Program-made: the position numbers and the translations under genes
NCBI GenBank assembly: GCA_964036315.1
Contig: OZ038485.1
Span: forward strand, 81,125,363-81,189,362
Direction of reading: 5' to 3'
Length of the DNA: 64,000 nucleotides
Source of the DNA: Acanthosepion esculentum
Lineage: Eukaryota > Mollusca > Cephalopoda > Sepiida > Sepiidae
In this document: one piece after another, positions 11,430 through 22,019 of the stretch
Numbering within the stretch: the first letter of the stretch is position 1
Layout: the number at the start of each line of letters is the position of its first letter
Notes under the pieces: model-generated
The model's input: the letters and a program-made list of their open reading frames with translations, nothing else
Database searches by the model: none
What the model was told of the DNA's origin: nothing

Positions 11430-12335
11430 TGTTCTTTTATGTAGAGTGTACCATCAGGTTGTATAGCCCTCCACATCTTCCTGTTCCTAGTACCGCCTAA
11501 TAAGTTCTTTTTTCTTTTTATTATTTCTCCCGAACCCTGTTCTACCATCCATTTATCAAGCTCATCAAGTATGTTACACGCTGCTTTCCTTTGTCCCTCT
11601 TTCTCTCAATCTGTCCTGTGAATATCAGATTTTCCAAGCCCTCCTTTCTTACTATATGCCTCAGAAATTTCAACTGTATCTCCTGATGTTAAGTATAAGT
11701 TACCTTTTTGTTCCCATTTTCTGCAAAACCTCACATGTTCGACCCATGGTACCCTCAGCACTTTTCTGTAGAACTACATTTCTATTGATTCAAGTTCCTT
11801 CTTCATCTTTGAGGAGATTGTCCAGCATTCTCTGTCATACAGGAGGACGGATACTATCTAACTGTTCAATACTCTTTTCTATCCGGATTACTTTGGAGTG
11901 TACTGATCAAACTCTCTGTCTCCGGGCAGAGAGGAGCCCCAGACGAGGTTATGTCGAAGGGCAGTCTCGTCTCGGGAGACAGCTACCCGACCTCGTTTTT
12001 ACGGGGTTTACGGGGAATTTTTGACCGAGCCTACGGGCTCGTATACCTCACAATAAACTCAGCCTTGCGCATAGGGCAGTTAGTGAATATCTCAATATTT
12101 TTTTCTTTGTTTTTATTGAAATATTCCTGTCTCTTAATACTCTGCTTAGCTTCTAGAATGAAACTTTGGACATCCCAATACATCTTTCCGTCCTCTCTTA
12201 GAACACTTCTAATAATAATATTTAAATTTTTGTACTTGTGATGTTAGTATCCCCGATTTGTAATTTGCACTTTGGGCTCATTCTTTTGCTGATGATCATG
12301 CATTCTGTCTTCTTATAGTTTATATATTTTTTACT
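11430..12335 (-). pseudogene. RTE-like LINE relic with an inserted repeat
   Basis: Minus-strand homologue of the LINE at 13.3-15.2 kb and 19.7 kb. The sequence at 11560-11575 ('catcaagtatgttac') is the unoccupied form of the mariner site at 13642. The LINE similarity stops near 11910 and resumes near 12100; a GC-richer block (about 11915-12080) lies between. That block resembles 39335-39480, sharing 'acgggga(a)...ccgag(g)ctacgggctc'. Several frameshifts; no reverse-transcriptase box. Confidence 0.6.
11915..12080. repeat. Dispersed repeat family W, copy 1 (nested)
   Basis: GC-richer block inside the RTE relic, matching 39335-39480 in 'gacctc', 'acgggg' and 'ctacgggctc' and in a final 'ccttg(t/c)gc' block. 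Its class is unknown. The duplicated flanks needed to define its exact ends are not clear. Confidence 0.45.
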
Positions 12336-12339
12336 CATT

Positions 12340-12695
12340 TGACCCAAGCAAGGAAATAATGCCATTACGACTGAAGGAGTTATTGGGAGTCAAAGAAAAT
12401 GAGAAGACTTTAGTGAGAAGAAATGAGGAGAAAGGACAATAAAAGACCAGGTTTCAGGAAGACAGAAGATCGCGATTAAAATGCGTTTAAATTTTTGAAG
12501 ATTGTAAACGGCAGAGAAGCAAGAAATCGGAAGTGATTTCCACAAGCGAGAAGTTCGAAAAAGGAAACTATTAGAATAGAACGTACGGTTGAATCTAGTT
12601 AGTAAAACGGTGAAACCTATCCGCCAATCTAGTAACATGCCTAAATTAATGAAGTCGACACACCAAGGAGGATAACTCATCCGAACAAAAGATAG
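12340..12695 (-). pseudogene. Jockey/CR1-like LINE C-terminus and 3' end
   Basis: Minus-strand frame 12390-12848 contains LFRTSRLWKSLPISCFSAVY, equivalent to the family's 'FFPRTARLWNSLPASCFP' block, and is followed by the 3' terminus at 12345. It lies head to head with the plus-strand copy at 12700-13145, making an imperfect inverted repeat of two LINE ends. Confidence 0.6.
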
Positions 12696-12699
12696 AGGG

Positions 12700-13145
12700 A
12701 AGTTGCGTAATGTCGGTGAGACTGAAGTCGAAATGCCAGACTTTATGAATTTAAGCGCAGTACTAGATTGGCGGCAAGGTTTCACCATTTTACTGTTTAA
12801 ATTGCTAGATATAACCGTAAGTTCTATACTAACAGTTTCTTCTATCACACCTCTCGCTTGTGAAACTTTCTACCAGCTTCTTGCTTCCCTATCAATTTCG
12901 ATCTTCAAAAATGTCAATCATTATCTTCTGTCTTCTTAATTCGTGTTCTTTTATTATACTCTCTCCTTAATAGTAGTTATTAGGTTGGTGCAAAAATAAT
13001 GTCGTTTTTTGACGTTCAACTTCATGTGAGAAAACGACATTATTTTTGCACCAACCTAATATTTGTTCTCTCATATTTTCTAATACTCAGCAACCCCTTG
13101 CGTCCTATTGACTTTATTTCCTTGGTTGGGGTGAAATGGTTTTAA
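12700..13145 (+). pseudogene. Jockey/CR1-like LINE C-terminus and 3' end, interrupted by a MITE
   Basis: Encodes a C-terminal stretch with many changes and reaches the family 3' end 'cttggttggggtgaaatgg' at about 13120-13140. The 80-bp MITE at 12980-13059 is inserted in its 3' part, which otherwise continues on both sides. Confidence 0.6.
12980..13059. mobile_element. 80-bp mariner-type hairpin MITE, copy 1
   Basis: The two arms are identical over 29 bp, beginning TTAGGTTGGTGCAAAAATAA, and are separated by about 22 bp. TA dinucleotides flank the element (12978-12979, 13060-13061). The terminus closely resembles the Hsmar1/MADE1 type of mariner end. It has no coding capacity. Transcribed, it would fold into a long near-perfect hairpin. 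The second copy is at 25749-25828. Confidence 0.85.
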
Positions 13146-13270
13146 AAAAAATAAAAGGTCAGTGCCGATTATATTAGAGACGTTTCTTTGAATTTTGCTC
13201 GAAGTTTATAGTAGGAGCACCAGACCAGATATGGGAGCAATATTCAATGTACGGACGAATGACAGATTTA
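13145..13270 (-). pseudogene. Jockey/CR1-like LINE RT fragment
   Basis: The minus strand reads YKSVIRPYIEYCSHIWSGAP, the conserved 'YKSTIRP.MEYC.HIW.GAP' block just after the RT domain of this LINE family. Only about 40 residues remain. Confidence 0.55.
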
Positions 13271-13643
13271 TACTTTTTTCTTCTTATTCTTCTTCTTCTA
13301 TATGCCATGCCACTTTAGGGCGTGTGCGATCATGACGCTCCACGATTCCTACCACTTTTTATCCCTTCTGCAAACTTCCACCACACATTCACACAAGTTA
13401 ATCAGCAGGTCACGTTCGATATGTCCAGTTAGATTCTCTATTTCCTCATTATGTGACCAAAAGATTTCAGCTGTCTCTTTATGTTTCTGAGTATCTTCTT
13501 CGTTTATGTACCTGTCCCTTCAATACGTAGGCGATAATGGCCCTCCACATCTTATTGTTCCTTGTAGCTATTAATAAGTTTTGTATTTGTGTTATTCCTC
13601 CCAAACGTTGTTCTGTCATCTATTCGCTTAAGCACATCAAGTA

Positions 13644-14543
13644 CGAGGGGGACCCAAAAGTAACCGGAATAGTTTTCTGTGTGACAAGTCTCTATTAGTT
13701 CAGGCTTCCACCGCTATATGCCACTTAAGGCTAACTGTTGTCATCGTGGGAAGACGGACAGCTCCGTGGTTCACATTTGTTTTGAAGTACTTCACGCCTT
13801 TTCGTCTATTTTTACCATGGCTGAAAGGATGCGTGTCGTAAAATGAAAGAACAGTTGAAAGTTGATCCAGACCTTTTTTCGAAGGGCATCACTGGTGATG
13901 AAAGCTGGTGTTATGGCCACGACCCGGAAACGAAGCAGCACTCAAGTCAGTGGAAGCATCCAACGTCACCACGATCCCAAAAAGCGTGTCAATTGGAGTC
14001 CAATGTCAAGACGATACTGATTTGTTTCTTTGATGTAAAAGGGATTCTACACAAAAGATTTGTTCCTCCGGGTCAAACTGTTAACCAGGCTTTTTACTTG
14101 GAAGCCCTGAAGCGTTTGCGAGACAAGGTGGGACGACAACGCATGGACCTGTGGAGGGTCGTGGTTGCATCACGACAATGCGCCAGCGCACACCGCCTTG
14201 AGTGTGAGACAGTTTCTGACCAAGAATAGCATGACCCCACTTCTCCACCCTCCCTATTCTCCCGATCTCGCCCACCTGCAACATTTTTTGTTCCCCCGAA
14301 TGAAGAAAGTCCTTAAAGGAAAACGTTTTGCAGATGCGGAAGAGGTTAAGAAAAAAACGACGGAGTCATTAAAAAACATAACTTCACAAGAGTTCCAGGA
14401 CTGCTTTGAACAGTGGAAAACACGTCTGGACCAGTGCATTGCGTCAAATAGAGAATACTTTGAAGGTGATAAGAATATAACCATGCAAGAATAAATGAAT
14501 AAAATTATATGACACAATTCCGGTTACTTTTGGGTCCCCCTCG
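13644..14543 (+). mobile_element. 900-bp mariner element with perfect terminal repeats
   Basis: The terminal inverted repeats are identical over about 27 bp and begin CGAGGGGGACCCAAAAGTAA. TA is duplicated at 13642-13643 and 14544-14545. The insertion lies in an RTE LINE whose empty site is visible at about 11570. Family-typical length is about 1.3 kb, so roughly 0.4 kb is missing, all from the 5' half of the transposase gene. The perfect ends suggest fairly recent mobility. Confidence 0.9.
13816..14494 (+). pseudogene. Mariner transposase, N-terminally deleted and frameshifted
   Basis: Starts MAERM at 13816 and jumps within a few codons to the catalytic half; the DNA-binding helix-turn-helix region is deleted. 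The frame from 13843 holds ITGDESW (first catalytic Asp), FFDVKGI and GQTVNQAFYLEALKRL. A frameshift near 14155-14165 moves to the frame with HHDNAPAHTALSV (second catalytic Asp), YSPDLAHLQHFLF and CIASNREYFEGD at the C-terminus. The third catalytic Asp, expected 35 residues after the second, is Gln (LAHLQHF instead of 'LAPCDFF'). DD34D spacing is kept, but the enzyme would be inactive. Confidence 0.85.
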
Positions 14544-15309
14544 TATGTTACGGGCAGCGTTCCTCTGTTCCTCTTTCCCTTTATCTGTCCCGTGAGTATC
14601 AGATTTTTCAAACATCCTTCCTCATTCCGTACCCCAGAAACCTCAACTGTTTCTTCCTGATATTAAGTATGTTTCCTCTTTGTTTCCATTCTCTCCAAAA
14701 CATCATCGTTGCTCACATATCCGGTCCGTGTTATCCTCAGCACCTTTCTGTAGAACTACATTTCTATTGCTTCAACTTTCTTCATCTTTGAGAATATTGT
14801 TCAGTATTCGCTGCCATAAAGGAAGACAGATATCGCGTAACAGTTCAGTACTCTTTTCTTTGATTCTAATGAAATTTTTCTGTCTCATAATAATTTGCTT
14901 AGCTTTTTGGCCATCCCAATACGTCTTCTGATCACAGTGTCGCGTTTTCGGTCCATTGCTAAGACATTTACCACATATTTGAATTTCTGTACCTACTCTA
15001 TTTTAGTATCCCCGTCCAGTAATTTGCCTAGGTGTCCATTTTTGCTTCCATTTTTCATAAGACTTCTTCGTCCTTCGTATTCTCAGCCTCATTCTGTAGG
15101 ACCACATTTCAGTTGGCTCCAGTCTTCTCTTCATCTCTGAGGAGATTGTCTAGCATTCTGTTTGCGTCATCCTGGAGTTGTATCTTTTGATATTGCCCAG
15201 CGTAATCTGGAGATATGTTTTTGGAATTGCCTCCATTTTAAAAGCATTGCAAGTAAGCAACCCAAGAACACAAAACAGCGAAATATTAGCACCAGGTTCG
15301 ATATTCTAA

Positions 15310-15755
15310 TTGTTGCATCGGAATAAAGTGTCGCTGCCGACACTTGTGTTTGAACATATATTGCCAGAGAACAAACATAGGCGATCCCATTATTGAATTA
15401 GATAGACCATGTGACTATAGAGGAAACGCATATATGGGAGGTAGAGTGTGTCTAATTTATCGCTATTCTTGTCTATCCTCTATACTAAACGGACCGCTAT
15501 TCTCTACTCTATTCACTATACTATTTGTCTATTCGGATCACTATTCGGTGGTTACTTTCCGAGCGAGTATTATCGAGCAAGTACTATTAGTGCGAGTGTT
15601 ATTCGAAGGCGTCTATCACCAGTATTGTTCAACGGCGTTACTATAGTTGTATCGGCGATTACAAAGTCTCTACTACAACGAGCCTTACGAATGCGACAAC
15701 GGCTATCATTTGGTATCACAAAAGTGTCAACGAGGGCTCGTTGACATCACAAAAC
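15310..15755 (+). repeat. Unclassified repeat family U, copy 1
   Basis: Matches 23225-23755 in inverted orientation over nearly its whole length. It begins near 'ggaataaa' with a short hairpin GTGTCG/CGACAC and ends with a hairpin GTCAACGAG/CTCGTTGAC. No protein similarity is seen. The 3' hairpin followed shortly by CTAA recalls Helitrons; the TGTC...GACA ends recall an LTR. Neither is proven. Confidence 0.5.
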
Positions 15756-15869
15756 TAATAAAAAATAGCCCATACGGCGAAAGATGATTTCTAAAAGCTA
15801 GGCGCTAACGTCTGAGCCTGAAATCTGACATTTTATTCAATTTCTATTTATTTTTTTTATATCCTCTAC

Positions 15870-16100
15870 ACATCGTCCGGTTCACACTCCTCTACGGTCT
15901 TTTGAACAAGAGTATAGATTTATCCCTTTTTTTTTTCTTTTTTAGGGTTGGATTTCCGGTTCCTTCTAATGTCAATTCGAGCTATATACTCCTAACGCTT
16001 GTTCTTTACTACGCTAATATAAGTCCAAACAATAATCCTCTACCTTGAGTGGCTTTCGCATTGGGTGAACATTAACAATAAAAAAAGTATTAACACACAG
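15870..16100 (+). repeat. Dispersed repeat family P, copy 2
   Basis: Same family as 700-890. It ends in a block 'gagtggctttcgcattgggt' with close relatives at about 2216-2250 and 18885-18930. Confidence 0.45.
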
Positions 16101-16119
16101 GAAAAGATTGTTAAAAACA

Positions 16120-16220
16120 AAGAATGGAGTTAGTTACTCTATTTATATTCGGGCTATTGTACTCATCTTTGTTGTTGTTATCACAATGCTTCAGCCTTTA
16201 TGTCTTCTGGCCTTCATCAG
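16120..16220 (+). repeat. Penelope-type terminal repeat, interrupted by an LTR
   Basis: 'cgggctattgtactcatctttgttg' type sequence, related to 29590-29710, 55670-55770 and 63785-63900. It ends in a hammerhead-type core on the minus strand (CTGATGA at 16214-16220, GGCC stem half, GAAG instead of GAAA). The solo LTR starts immediately after 16220. Confidence 0.5.
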
Positions 16221-16488
16221 TGTTGTGGTAGGATCCACCTAATTTGCATAGTGGAGTACCGACTATATAAATATGGTTGGTACCGGGAAGACAGAGAGGC
16301 GAATCAAGAGATTCAACGAGAGACTCTGCCCGACTGCGACGCAGTCAACACATTCTCCAGGAACGGTCTTCCCAGGAATATACAAAAGACTATATGTAAA
16401 TATTGTGTACACTTTCTTGTTTCAATACATTTGTTCTAAGTACATTTTGTGTTGCATTATTATTCCATGCATTAGTCAAGTTTCAACA
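16221..16488 (+). mobile_element. Solo LTR, family L1, copy 1
   Basis: Begins TGTTGTGGTAGGATCC and ends AAGTTTCAACA, with the 5'-TG...CA-3' termini and an inverted TGTTG/CAACA. A TATA box ('ctatataaatatgg') lies about 45 bp in. Flanks are ATCAG and ATAAG, a 5-bp duplication with one change. Three close relatives (34416, 35421, 39530) share the whole length. No internal retrotransposon sequence lies beside it. The reading frame across it (16200-16439) recurs in the other copies only because they are repeats. Confidence 0.8.
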
Positions 16489-16504
16489 ATAAGGTGTGTA
16501 TCGA

Positions 16505-16610
16505 TCTTACAGGTAATTATGATTAAAGCGTCGCTTCGTTAACTTGGTGATGTAGTAACCGTGAGTTCAATCCCTGGGCCGTGCAGTATATACTTGCACT
16601 CATTTGGAAA
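16505..16610 (+). repeat. tRNA-like SINE fragment
   Basis: 'aaccgtgagttcaatccctg' looks like a T-arm/B-box preceded by an A-box-like 'cgttaacttggtgatgtag'. It ends in GAAA repeats. Probably a SINE head and not a tRNA gene. Confidence 0.35.
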
Positions 16611-16699
16611 GAAAGAAAGAAACTTAGGAAAACTAGTAGCGAGAAACGATAAAAAAATAATTATATAGATAAATAAGGAAAGAAAGAACACTTCATTAG

Positions 16700-16862
16700 A
16701 TGAGAGAGAAAGACTAATTATATAAAGAGAGTGAGACCAGCTATATAAAGAGAGTGAGACTAGTTATATAAAGAGAGTGAGACCAGCTATATAAAGAGAG
16801 TGAGACTAGTTATATAAAGAGAGTGAGACTCGTTATATAAAGAGAGTGAGACCAGTTATATT
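16700..16862. repeat. 23-bp minisatellite
   Basis: About seven units of 'tatataaagagagtgagac' plus a variable 'cagc' or 'tagt'. The two variants partly alternate, which suggests a 46-bp higher-order unit. Confidence 0.85.
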
Positions 16863-17254
16863 TCCATTGTTCGGAGAGTGTGAAGCAAACATTCAGTGTG
16901 TAGTGCCGGGGAAAATGTTGATATTTTCTAATCAATAAAGATTCTCTCGATTACTGAAAACCAAACAAACAAAAACACTGCACCAACTTGTAACACATGT
17001 TACAAGGGCTGTTCAGTATAATTCAAGTAAAAACCATCATCATCATAATCAAAATTGGAATGAGATCCTTCCACGATCAACAAGATCGTGATATTCTCTG
17101 CCACGTTTTACCCCTAAATCCGTTTATTTCGTCCCGATATTTCCCATAAGTTATTGTCCTCATATATTTGCTATTCCATCAATTATCGTTAATCCCTGTT
17201 ACGTGCTTTGCCTCCGTATAATTTTGCCGTTTAATCATCGCGACGACATTTCTG

Positions 17255-17550
17255 ATCATGGTCTGTTTTCTGATCCATATTGGTCTCTCTGTGAAAAAGA
17301 AAAGAAAATGGCAGACTAAGGTGCAAAAATATATGACGGATGTTAAAATAAAGCAGGTACAGAAATTTCACTATGTGGGTAGTTTCGTAGCAGACAACGG
17401 AAAGTGTGACACAGAAATCAAAAGACGCATAAAAATAGGGAAATATGCCTTCCAAAAACTAAGCAAAGTATTAAGATAAACGAAAAGCAATACGGATGGT
17501 AGACTGCTATGTAATATCGAATCTTCTACATGGCAATGAATGTTGGTCAA
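17255..17550 (+). pseudogene. RTE-like LINE fragment
   Basis: The frame 17258-17479 reads VKIKQVQKFHYVGSFVADNG then KCDTEIKRRIKIGKYAFQKL, the linker after the RT domain in this family ('QVQKFNYLGS...DGKCDTEI.RRI'). It is followed by a stop and a decayed stretch. Plus-strand orientation. Confidence 0.65.
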
Positions 17551-17554
17551 TTAT

Positions 17555-17945
17555 TTTTAATCATTTCACCCCAAGCAAGACAGTAAAGCCACTAAGATGC
17601 AGGGGATTACTGAGTGTGAAAAATAAAACATTATTAAGGAGCGAGACAACAAAAGAACAGGAATTAAGATAACGATTGACATTGCATTTAAATATTTGAA
17701 AATCAAAATTTACTGGGACGCAAGAAACCGGAAGAAAGTTCTACAATCGAGAAGTGCGATAGAAGAAAATCTTAGCATAGAATTTGCGGTTACATCTAAC
17801 CATTTCAACTGCAAAATGGTGAGACTTTGCCGCCAATCTAGTAGTAAGCTCAAATTCATAAGCTCTAGGTACCAAATTGGAAAGCTCATCAGAAAAAATA
17901 CCATGAACATATTTATAGAAAAGACACAAGAAAGCTATGTGGCGA
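17555..17945 (-). pseudogene. Jockey/CR1-like LINE C-terminus and 3' end
   Basis: The 3' terminus is at about 17566-17600. Minus-strand frames contain FSDELSNLVPRAYEFELTTR, matching the 'CSDELASLVPRPH.F.RTTR' block of this family. Frameshifted and truncated. Confidence 0.6.
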
Positions 17946-18339
17946 ATATATAATTTATATACCGTAGCAATTACAATATACCTTAGTTCGACTTTGTTCT
18001 ACATTTGCCCGACTCTTTTTTATGCCCTGGATTCGACATCAGAATTTGTTTTCTCACTGTTGATTGGTTAACAGTGCAACAGATCATTTTCATTGATTGG
18101 TTGAGCTGTTTGTAATGGGCGACAATTCTCTGCGTCTTTTGTGTCTGATGTTATTAAAATCTCATAAATCTAGCTTAGAAAAGCGCAAAGACAAATTAGG
18201 AAAACACGAATAAGACGAATGTATCACACAAATCTTTTAATAGCGGTTATCAAGACTAACTTGAAAACCACTATTCAAAATACATATTTTTTACCCGAGC
18301 ATACATACAGAAAACTACGCCAGATATGAAATCAGTATA

Positions 18340-18620
18340 TAACAATTGACACTGCATTTCAATCTTTAAAGATTAAGCTTGACTGGGAAGCAAGAAGCTA
18401 GAAAATTCTTCCACAAACTAGAATTGTGTGAAAAGAAACTCTTAGCATGAAACTTACGGTTATATTTGACCATTTCAACTGTAAAATGATGAGACTTAGC
18501 TACCAATCTAGTGCCGCGGTTAAATTTGTAAAGTTGAGGCACCAAAACTGAAAGCTCATCTGAACAATTACTATGAAAGTATTTATAGAAAAGGCACAGA
18601 GTACAGATGAAAAAGAAACT
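18340..18620 (-). pseudogene. Jockey/CR1-like LINE C-terminal fragment
   Basis: Minus-strand frame contains CAFSINTFIVIVQMSFQFWC, a decayed equivalent of the same C-terminal region. It lacks the 3' terminus. Confidence 0.45.
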
Positions 18621-18624
18621 TGAA

Positions 18625-19110
18625 ATGACGAAGACGTGATTCTGCGGATGAATGCTGTTATCATTACGGGGAGAACAGTTGAGCTACGAGAAAATATTAA
18701 GGAACAACAAAGAGATGTATACTTAGAATCAGAAAGAGAGAAGTTTAATTTCTCAGGAAAATGGCCTAAATAATTTAGCACTCATTCTTCAAGTGTAATA
18801 TGAACCGCTCTCTATCATGCATATCCTTATAATTTGAAGTCCCTTCCTCCAATTTTCACGCCCAGAAAACAATCGCATTCAGTAAACTTTTACATTGAGT
18901 GGCTCTCGTGCCTTGTATTGGGTAAACAATAGTGTAAAAATAAACCCACGTTAGAAGCAAATGGAAAGAAATTTAAATGGACGTCAAAACAGAGACAATT
19001 ACAGGATGTTGAGGAGAGCCACGATCGGCCACATCATGAAGGTATTTTGTAAGATGAAATGAAATGAATCTGTATATTTTTTTAAAAATAAGGCATTCTT
19101 CGGCTTTTTT
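18625..19110. other. No gene; small LINE scraps
   Basis: Holds a short family tail near 18885-18930 and a plus-strand RTE scrap at about 19000-19045 ('ttgaggagagccacgatcgg'). Otherwise nothing recognised. Confidence 0.4.
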
Positions 19111-19119
19111 GTCATTATG

Positions 19120-19560
19120 CACCATGTTCCCTCAGGACGTAGGGATTCATGGGTCGCCACAATTTCCTGTCCCTTGTAGCATTTAATAATTTTTTTGTTC
19201 CTTATTTTTCCTAACCCCTATCCTGCCATCCATTTACTCAAGCTCACTAAGTATGTTAGGCGTTGTTTTCCTCTGCCCCTCTTGATTTCAATCTGCCCTG
19301 TGAGTATCAGACTTTTCAAACCGTCCTTCTTCATCATGTTCCCCTAAAATTTCTCTTCCTGATGTTGATATAACTGTCCTTTTTCTTTGCATTTTCTCTA
19401 AAATTTCGTCATTGCTCACATAATCAGTCCATAGTATTCACAGCATCCTTCTGTAGAACTACATTTCTGATGCTCCCATCTTTTGTTGTTTCATCTTTGA
19501 GGTGATTGCCCAACACTCACTGCTATACAGGAGGACAGATAAAGAGTAAATGTCCAGTTA
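19120..19560 (-). pseudogene. RTE-like LINE fragment
   Basis: Minus-strand post-RT region with the familiar order of blocks, such as the DNA for 'MWFYRRML' near 19440-19465. Many stops. Confidence 0.55.
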
Positions 19561-19739
19561 AGGGCTCCCCAGACCAATCATGGAAACAGAGATAAGAAAG
19601 TTTATTAAATCCCTTTTTAAAAAATAATATCTTCTTACGTTATTATTATCAGTTAAATCTCATTCACAAAATTCTAAACACCAGCGCATGTGTTCCCTTC
19701 CTTGTAATAGCAGCTACAAATTCGTATTTTCTTAGCTGA

Positions 19740-20580
19740 TGTTCTTCTTCTTCTTCTGCTGCTGTTGGCGATCATGGCTCTCCTCTGTAACACTCAATAA
19801 CTTTTGTCATTTTTTATCATTCGTAAACCTTGTCACAACAAGCTCGCTAGGTAAATTATGCCTTGTTTTCTCTGTCTCTCTTGTCTTAGAGTAGTCATGT
19901 GAGTATCAGATTTCCCAAGCCCACTTTCCTCATTATGATCCCTAGAAATTTCAACTTCCTCTTCCTAATGTCAGGTGTGTTTCCTTTTTGTTTCCATTTT
20001 CTCTAAAACTTCGTCGTTGCTCACATGTTCGGTCCATGGTATCCTCAGCATCCTTCTGTAGAACCACATTTCTGTTGGTTCAAGTCTCTTCTTCACCTCT
20101 GAGGAGATTGTCAAGCATTCACTGCCATATAGGAGGACTGATATTACATCACAGTTCAGTACTTTTTTCATTGTTTCTAACGATTTTTTTTCTGTTTCTT
20201 AATACATTGCTTTGCTTTTAGGAGGCACCTTTCGTCTTTTGTTAACAACCATGCATTCTGTCTTTTTTCAATTGATATTTACGCCTTTTTTTCTCGCTTC
20301 CCTTGACTACATTCTGCAGGAATTCTTGTAGTTTCCTTTCTGTGTCTGCTATCAACACTGTGTCATCTGCATATGTTATATTGTTAAGATTTTGGCCACC
20401 AACACTGAATATTCTGGTGGGAGTACCAATTCTCTCAGAATCGCCTCAGTGTATGGGTTGAATACGTCCGGTGAGAAGATACATCCTTGTCTTACACTCC
20501 TTTCCATTTTTGTATATTTTCCTGAATTCCTGCAAACGGTTTGCTGCTAGTATAGGTTCTGAATCGTTCTAGTATGCTTC
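19740..20580 (-). pseudogene. RTE-like LINE with reverse-transcriptase YADD box
   Basis: The longest copy of this LINE in the window. On the minus strand, around 20300-20410, the frame reads NLNNITYADDTVLIADTERK, the conserved catalytic box of a reverse transcriptase. Downstream (19971-20171) comes LNCDVISVLLYGSECLTISS, then MWFYRRMLRIPWTEHVSNDE, the post-RT region as in RTE/BovB elements. Frameshifts break the protein. The 5' part (endonuclease) is missing. Confidence 0.75.
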
Positions 20581-20939
20581 CCAAATATGTCATGTTTACT
20601 TGGCAGTCCCAACAGCTCTTTGAGACTGACTTTAAGTATTCTATTTCTTTGCCTGTTATTAAAACTAAAAAGAGGCTTAAAAGTGTATTAGAAACGCCGA
20701 TTTTTCCATTAATATATAAATTTTCTTCTTCTTTCTCAAAGACTCACTCAAAAATCGCTAAGCTTTTTAATTTACTTTAGGGAAGATTATGTATATAGGT
20801 GGTGTGACGGCTATCGACAAAGTTAATTAGAATCGGTTGACCGAGTTCAAATTCAGCATGTTGCGTTCATTTCGTGCTAAAACACTTGGGAAAGGCATGA
20901 ATCCATCCCCTTTCAACTAAGTAAAAGAGTGGTAGAACA

Positions 20940-21510
20940 GATATTCCAGGAAGAGCATTGATTTGTTTGTTTAACGGCATATCAACACCTTATGGGTCAT
21001 TTAGTGCCGAAATTTAATTTTCTTGAGAGCTTTGAAGTAATAAAAATATGATATGCTAATTTGTTTTCTCAGTTGAATACATGAGAGATGATATTCAGCT
21101 TTTGGGCATATAAATGTTTCTGTAGACATCGTTACTAGAGGCGGTAATATGTTGTTTTTAGATTATATTTTGGAATACAGTTTGATTTAAGAAATTGTTG
21201 GATATTATATGGATTAGTGTTATGAAAGTTTTCATTCATGTCGGTTGTTTAGTTGTTTGATTTTGTTTAGCGGCCTATCAACACCTCTATGGGTTATTTG
21301 ATGCTGAAATCTAAATCATTTGAACGTAATTATGGCTTCAACTAGACTCTACTATATTGTTATCTTTTTAATATAAAAATGTATTTTTATATTTTCATAG
21401 TTTTTTGGTTGGGGGGTTCACTATTTGCCCATAGCTTTGATCCTAACCAGTGCTACCACTCCGGATCAGGGTGGACCTGGAAACAACAGCAAATAATTGT
21501 GGAGATGGCA
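20940..21510 (+). repeat. Dispersed repeat family T, two fragments
   Basis: 20950-21090 and 21265-21510 both begin with a block like 'ggc(a/c)tatcaacacct'. The second continues to 'ggaaacaacagcaaataatt', where the TTTC array starts. Confidence 0.45.
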
Positions 21511-21514
21511 ATAC

Positions 21515-21786
21515 TGTCTTTCTTTCTTTCTTTCTTTCTTTATTTCTTTCTTTCTTTCTTCCCACATTATTTCATACTCACTTTTTGTTGATTATTGTCA
21601 TTCTTTTTTTAGTTTGAATGGCATTGTCTGTCTCTTTCTTTCTTTCTTTTTTCTTTCTTTCTTTCTTTCTGTCTTTCTTTCTTTTTCCCCACATCATTTC
21701 ATGCTCACTCTGTCGATTATTGTCATTCTTTATTAGTTTGTACGGCATTGTCTCCCTCTTTCTTTCTTTCTTTCTTTCTTTCTTTT

Positions 21787-21817
<31 letters not shown>

Positions 21818-22010
21818 GTCTTTCTTTCTTTCTTTCTTTCTCTTTCCCCACATTATTTCATACTCACTCTTTGTTGGTTATTCTCATTCTTTTTAGCTTT
21901 TACGGCATTGTCTCTCTTTCTTTCTTCCATTCTTTCCATTCTTTCTTTTTCTTTCTTTCTTTTTCTCACATTGTTTCATACCCACTTTTTGTTTATCAAT
22001 CTCATTATTT
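21515..22010 (+). repeat. TTTC-rich composite tandem array (left arm)
   Basis: About four units of 100-150 bp. Each has a (CTTT)n stretch, then 'cacattatttcatactcact', 'gttgattattgtcattcttt' and 'acggcattgtct' or close variants. The reverse orientation of the same unit makes up 24010-24735. Phe/Leu/Ser-rich reading frames are artefacts. Confidence 0.8.
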
Positions 22011-22019
22011 CATCACGAA

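Larger units (their letters stand above)
13275..15205 (-). pseudogene. RTE-like LINE relics, split by a mariner element
   Basis: Composed of a short internally deleted fragment (13275-13500), a longer copy (13505-13641 continuing at 14546-15020) and another short fragment (15020-15205), all on the minus strand. The longer copy is cut by the mariner at 13644-14543. Joining the flanks restores the sequence seen uninterrupted at 11560-11590. The RT box is absent; this is the post-RT region. Confidence 0.65.

Noticed and set aside
12980..13059. Human contamination, because the end resembles Hsmar1/MADE1
   Set aside because: Only the terminus is alike; the loop differs from MADE1, and both copies sit in local repeats.
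15310..15755. Solo LTR because of TGTC...GACA ends
   Set aside because: Flanks show no duplication, and similarity between the copies extends a few bases beyond the supposed start.
16200..16439. Conserved 79-residue frame also found at 34446-34736 and inverted at 39527-39745
   Set aside because: It is conserved only because all copies are the same solo LTR; the frame crosses the LTR boundary.
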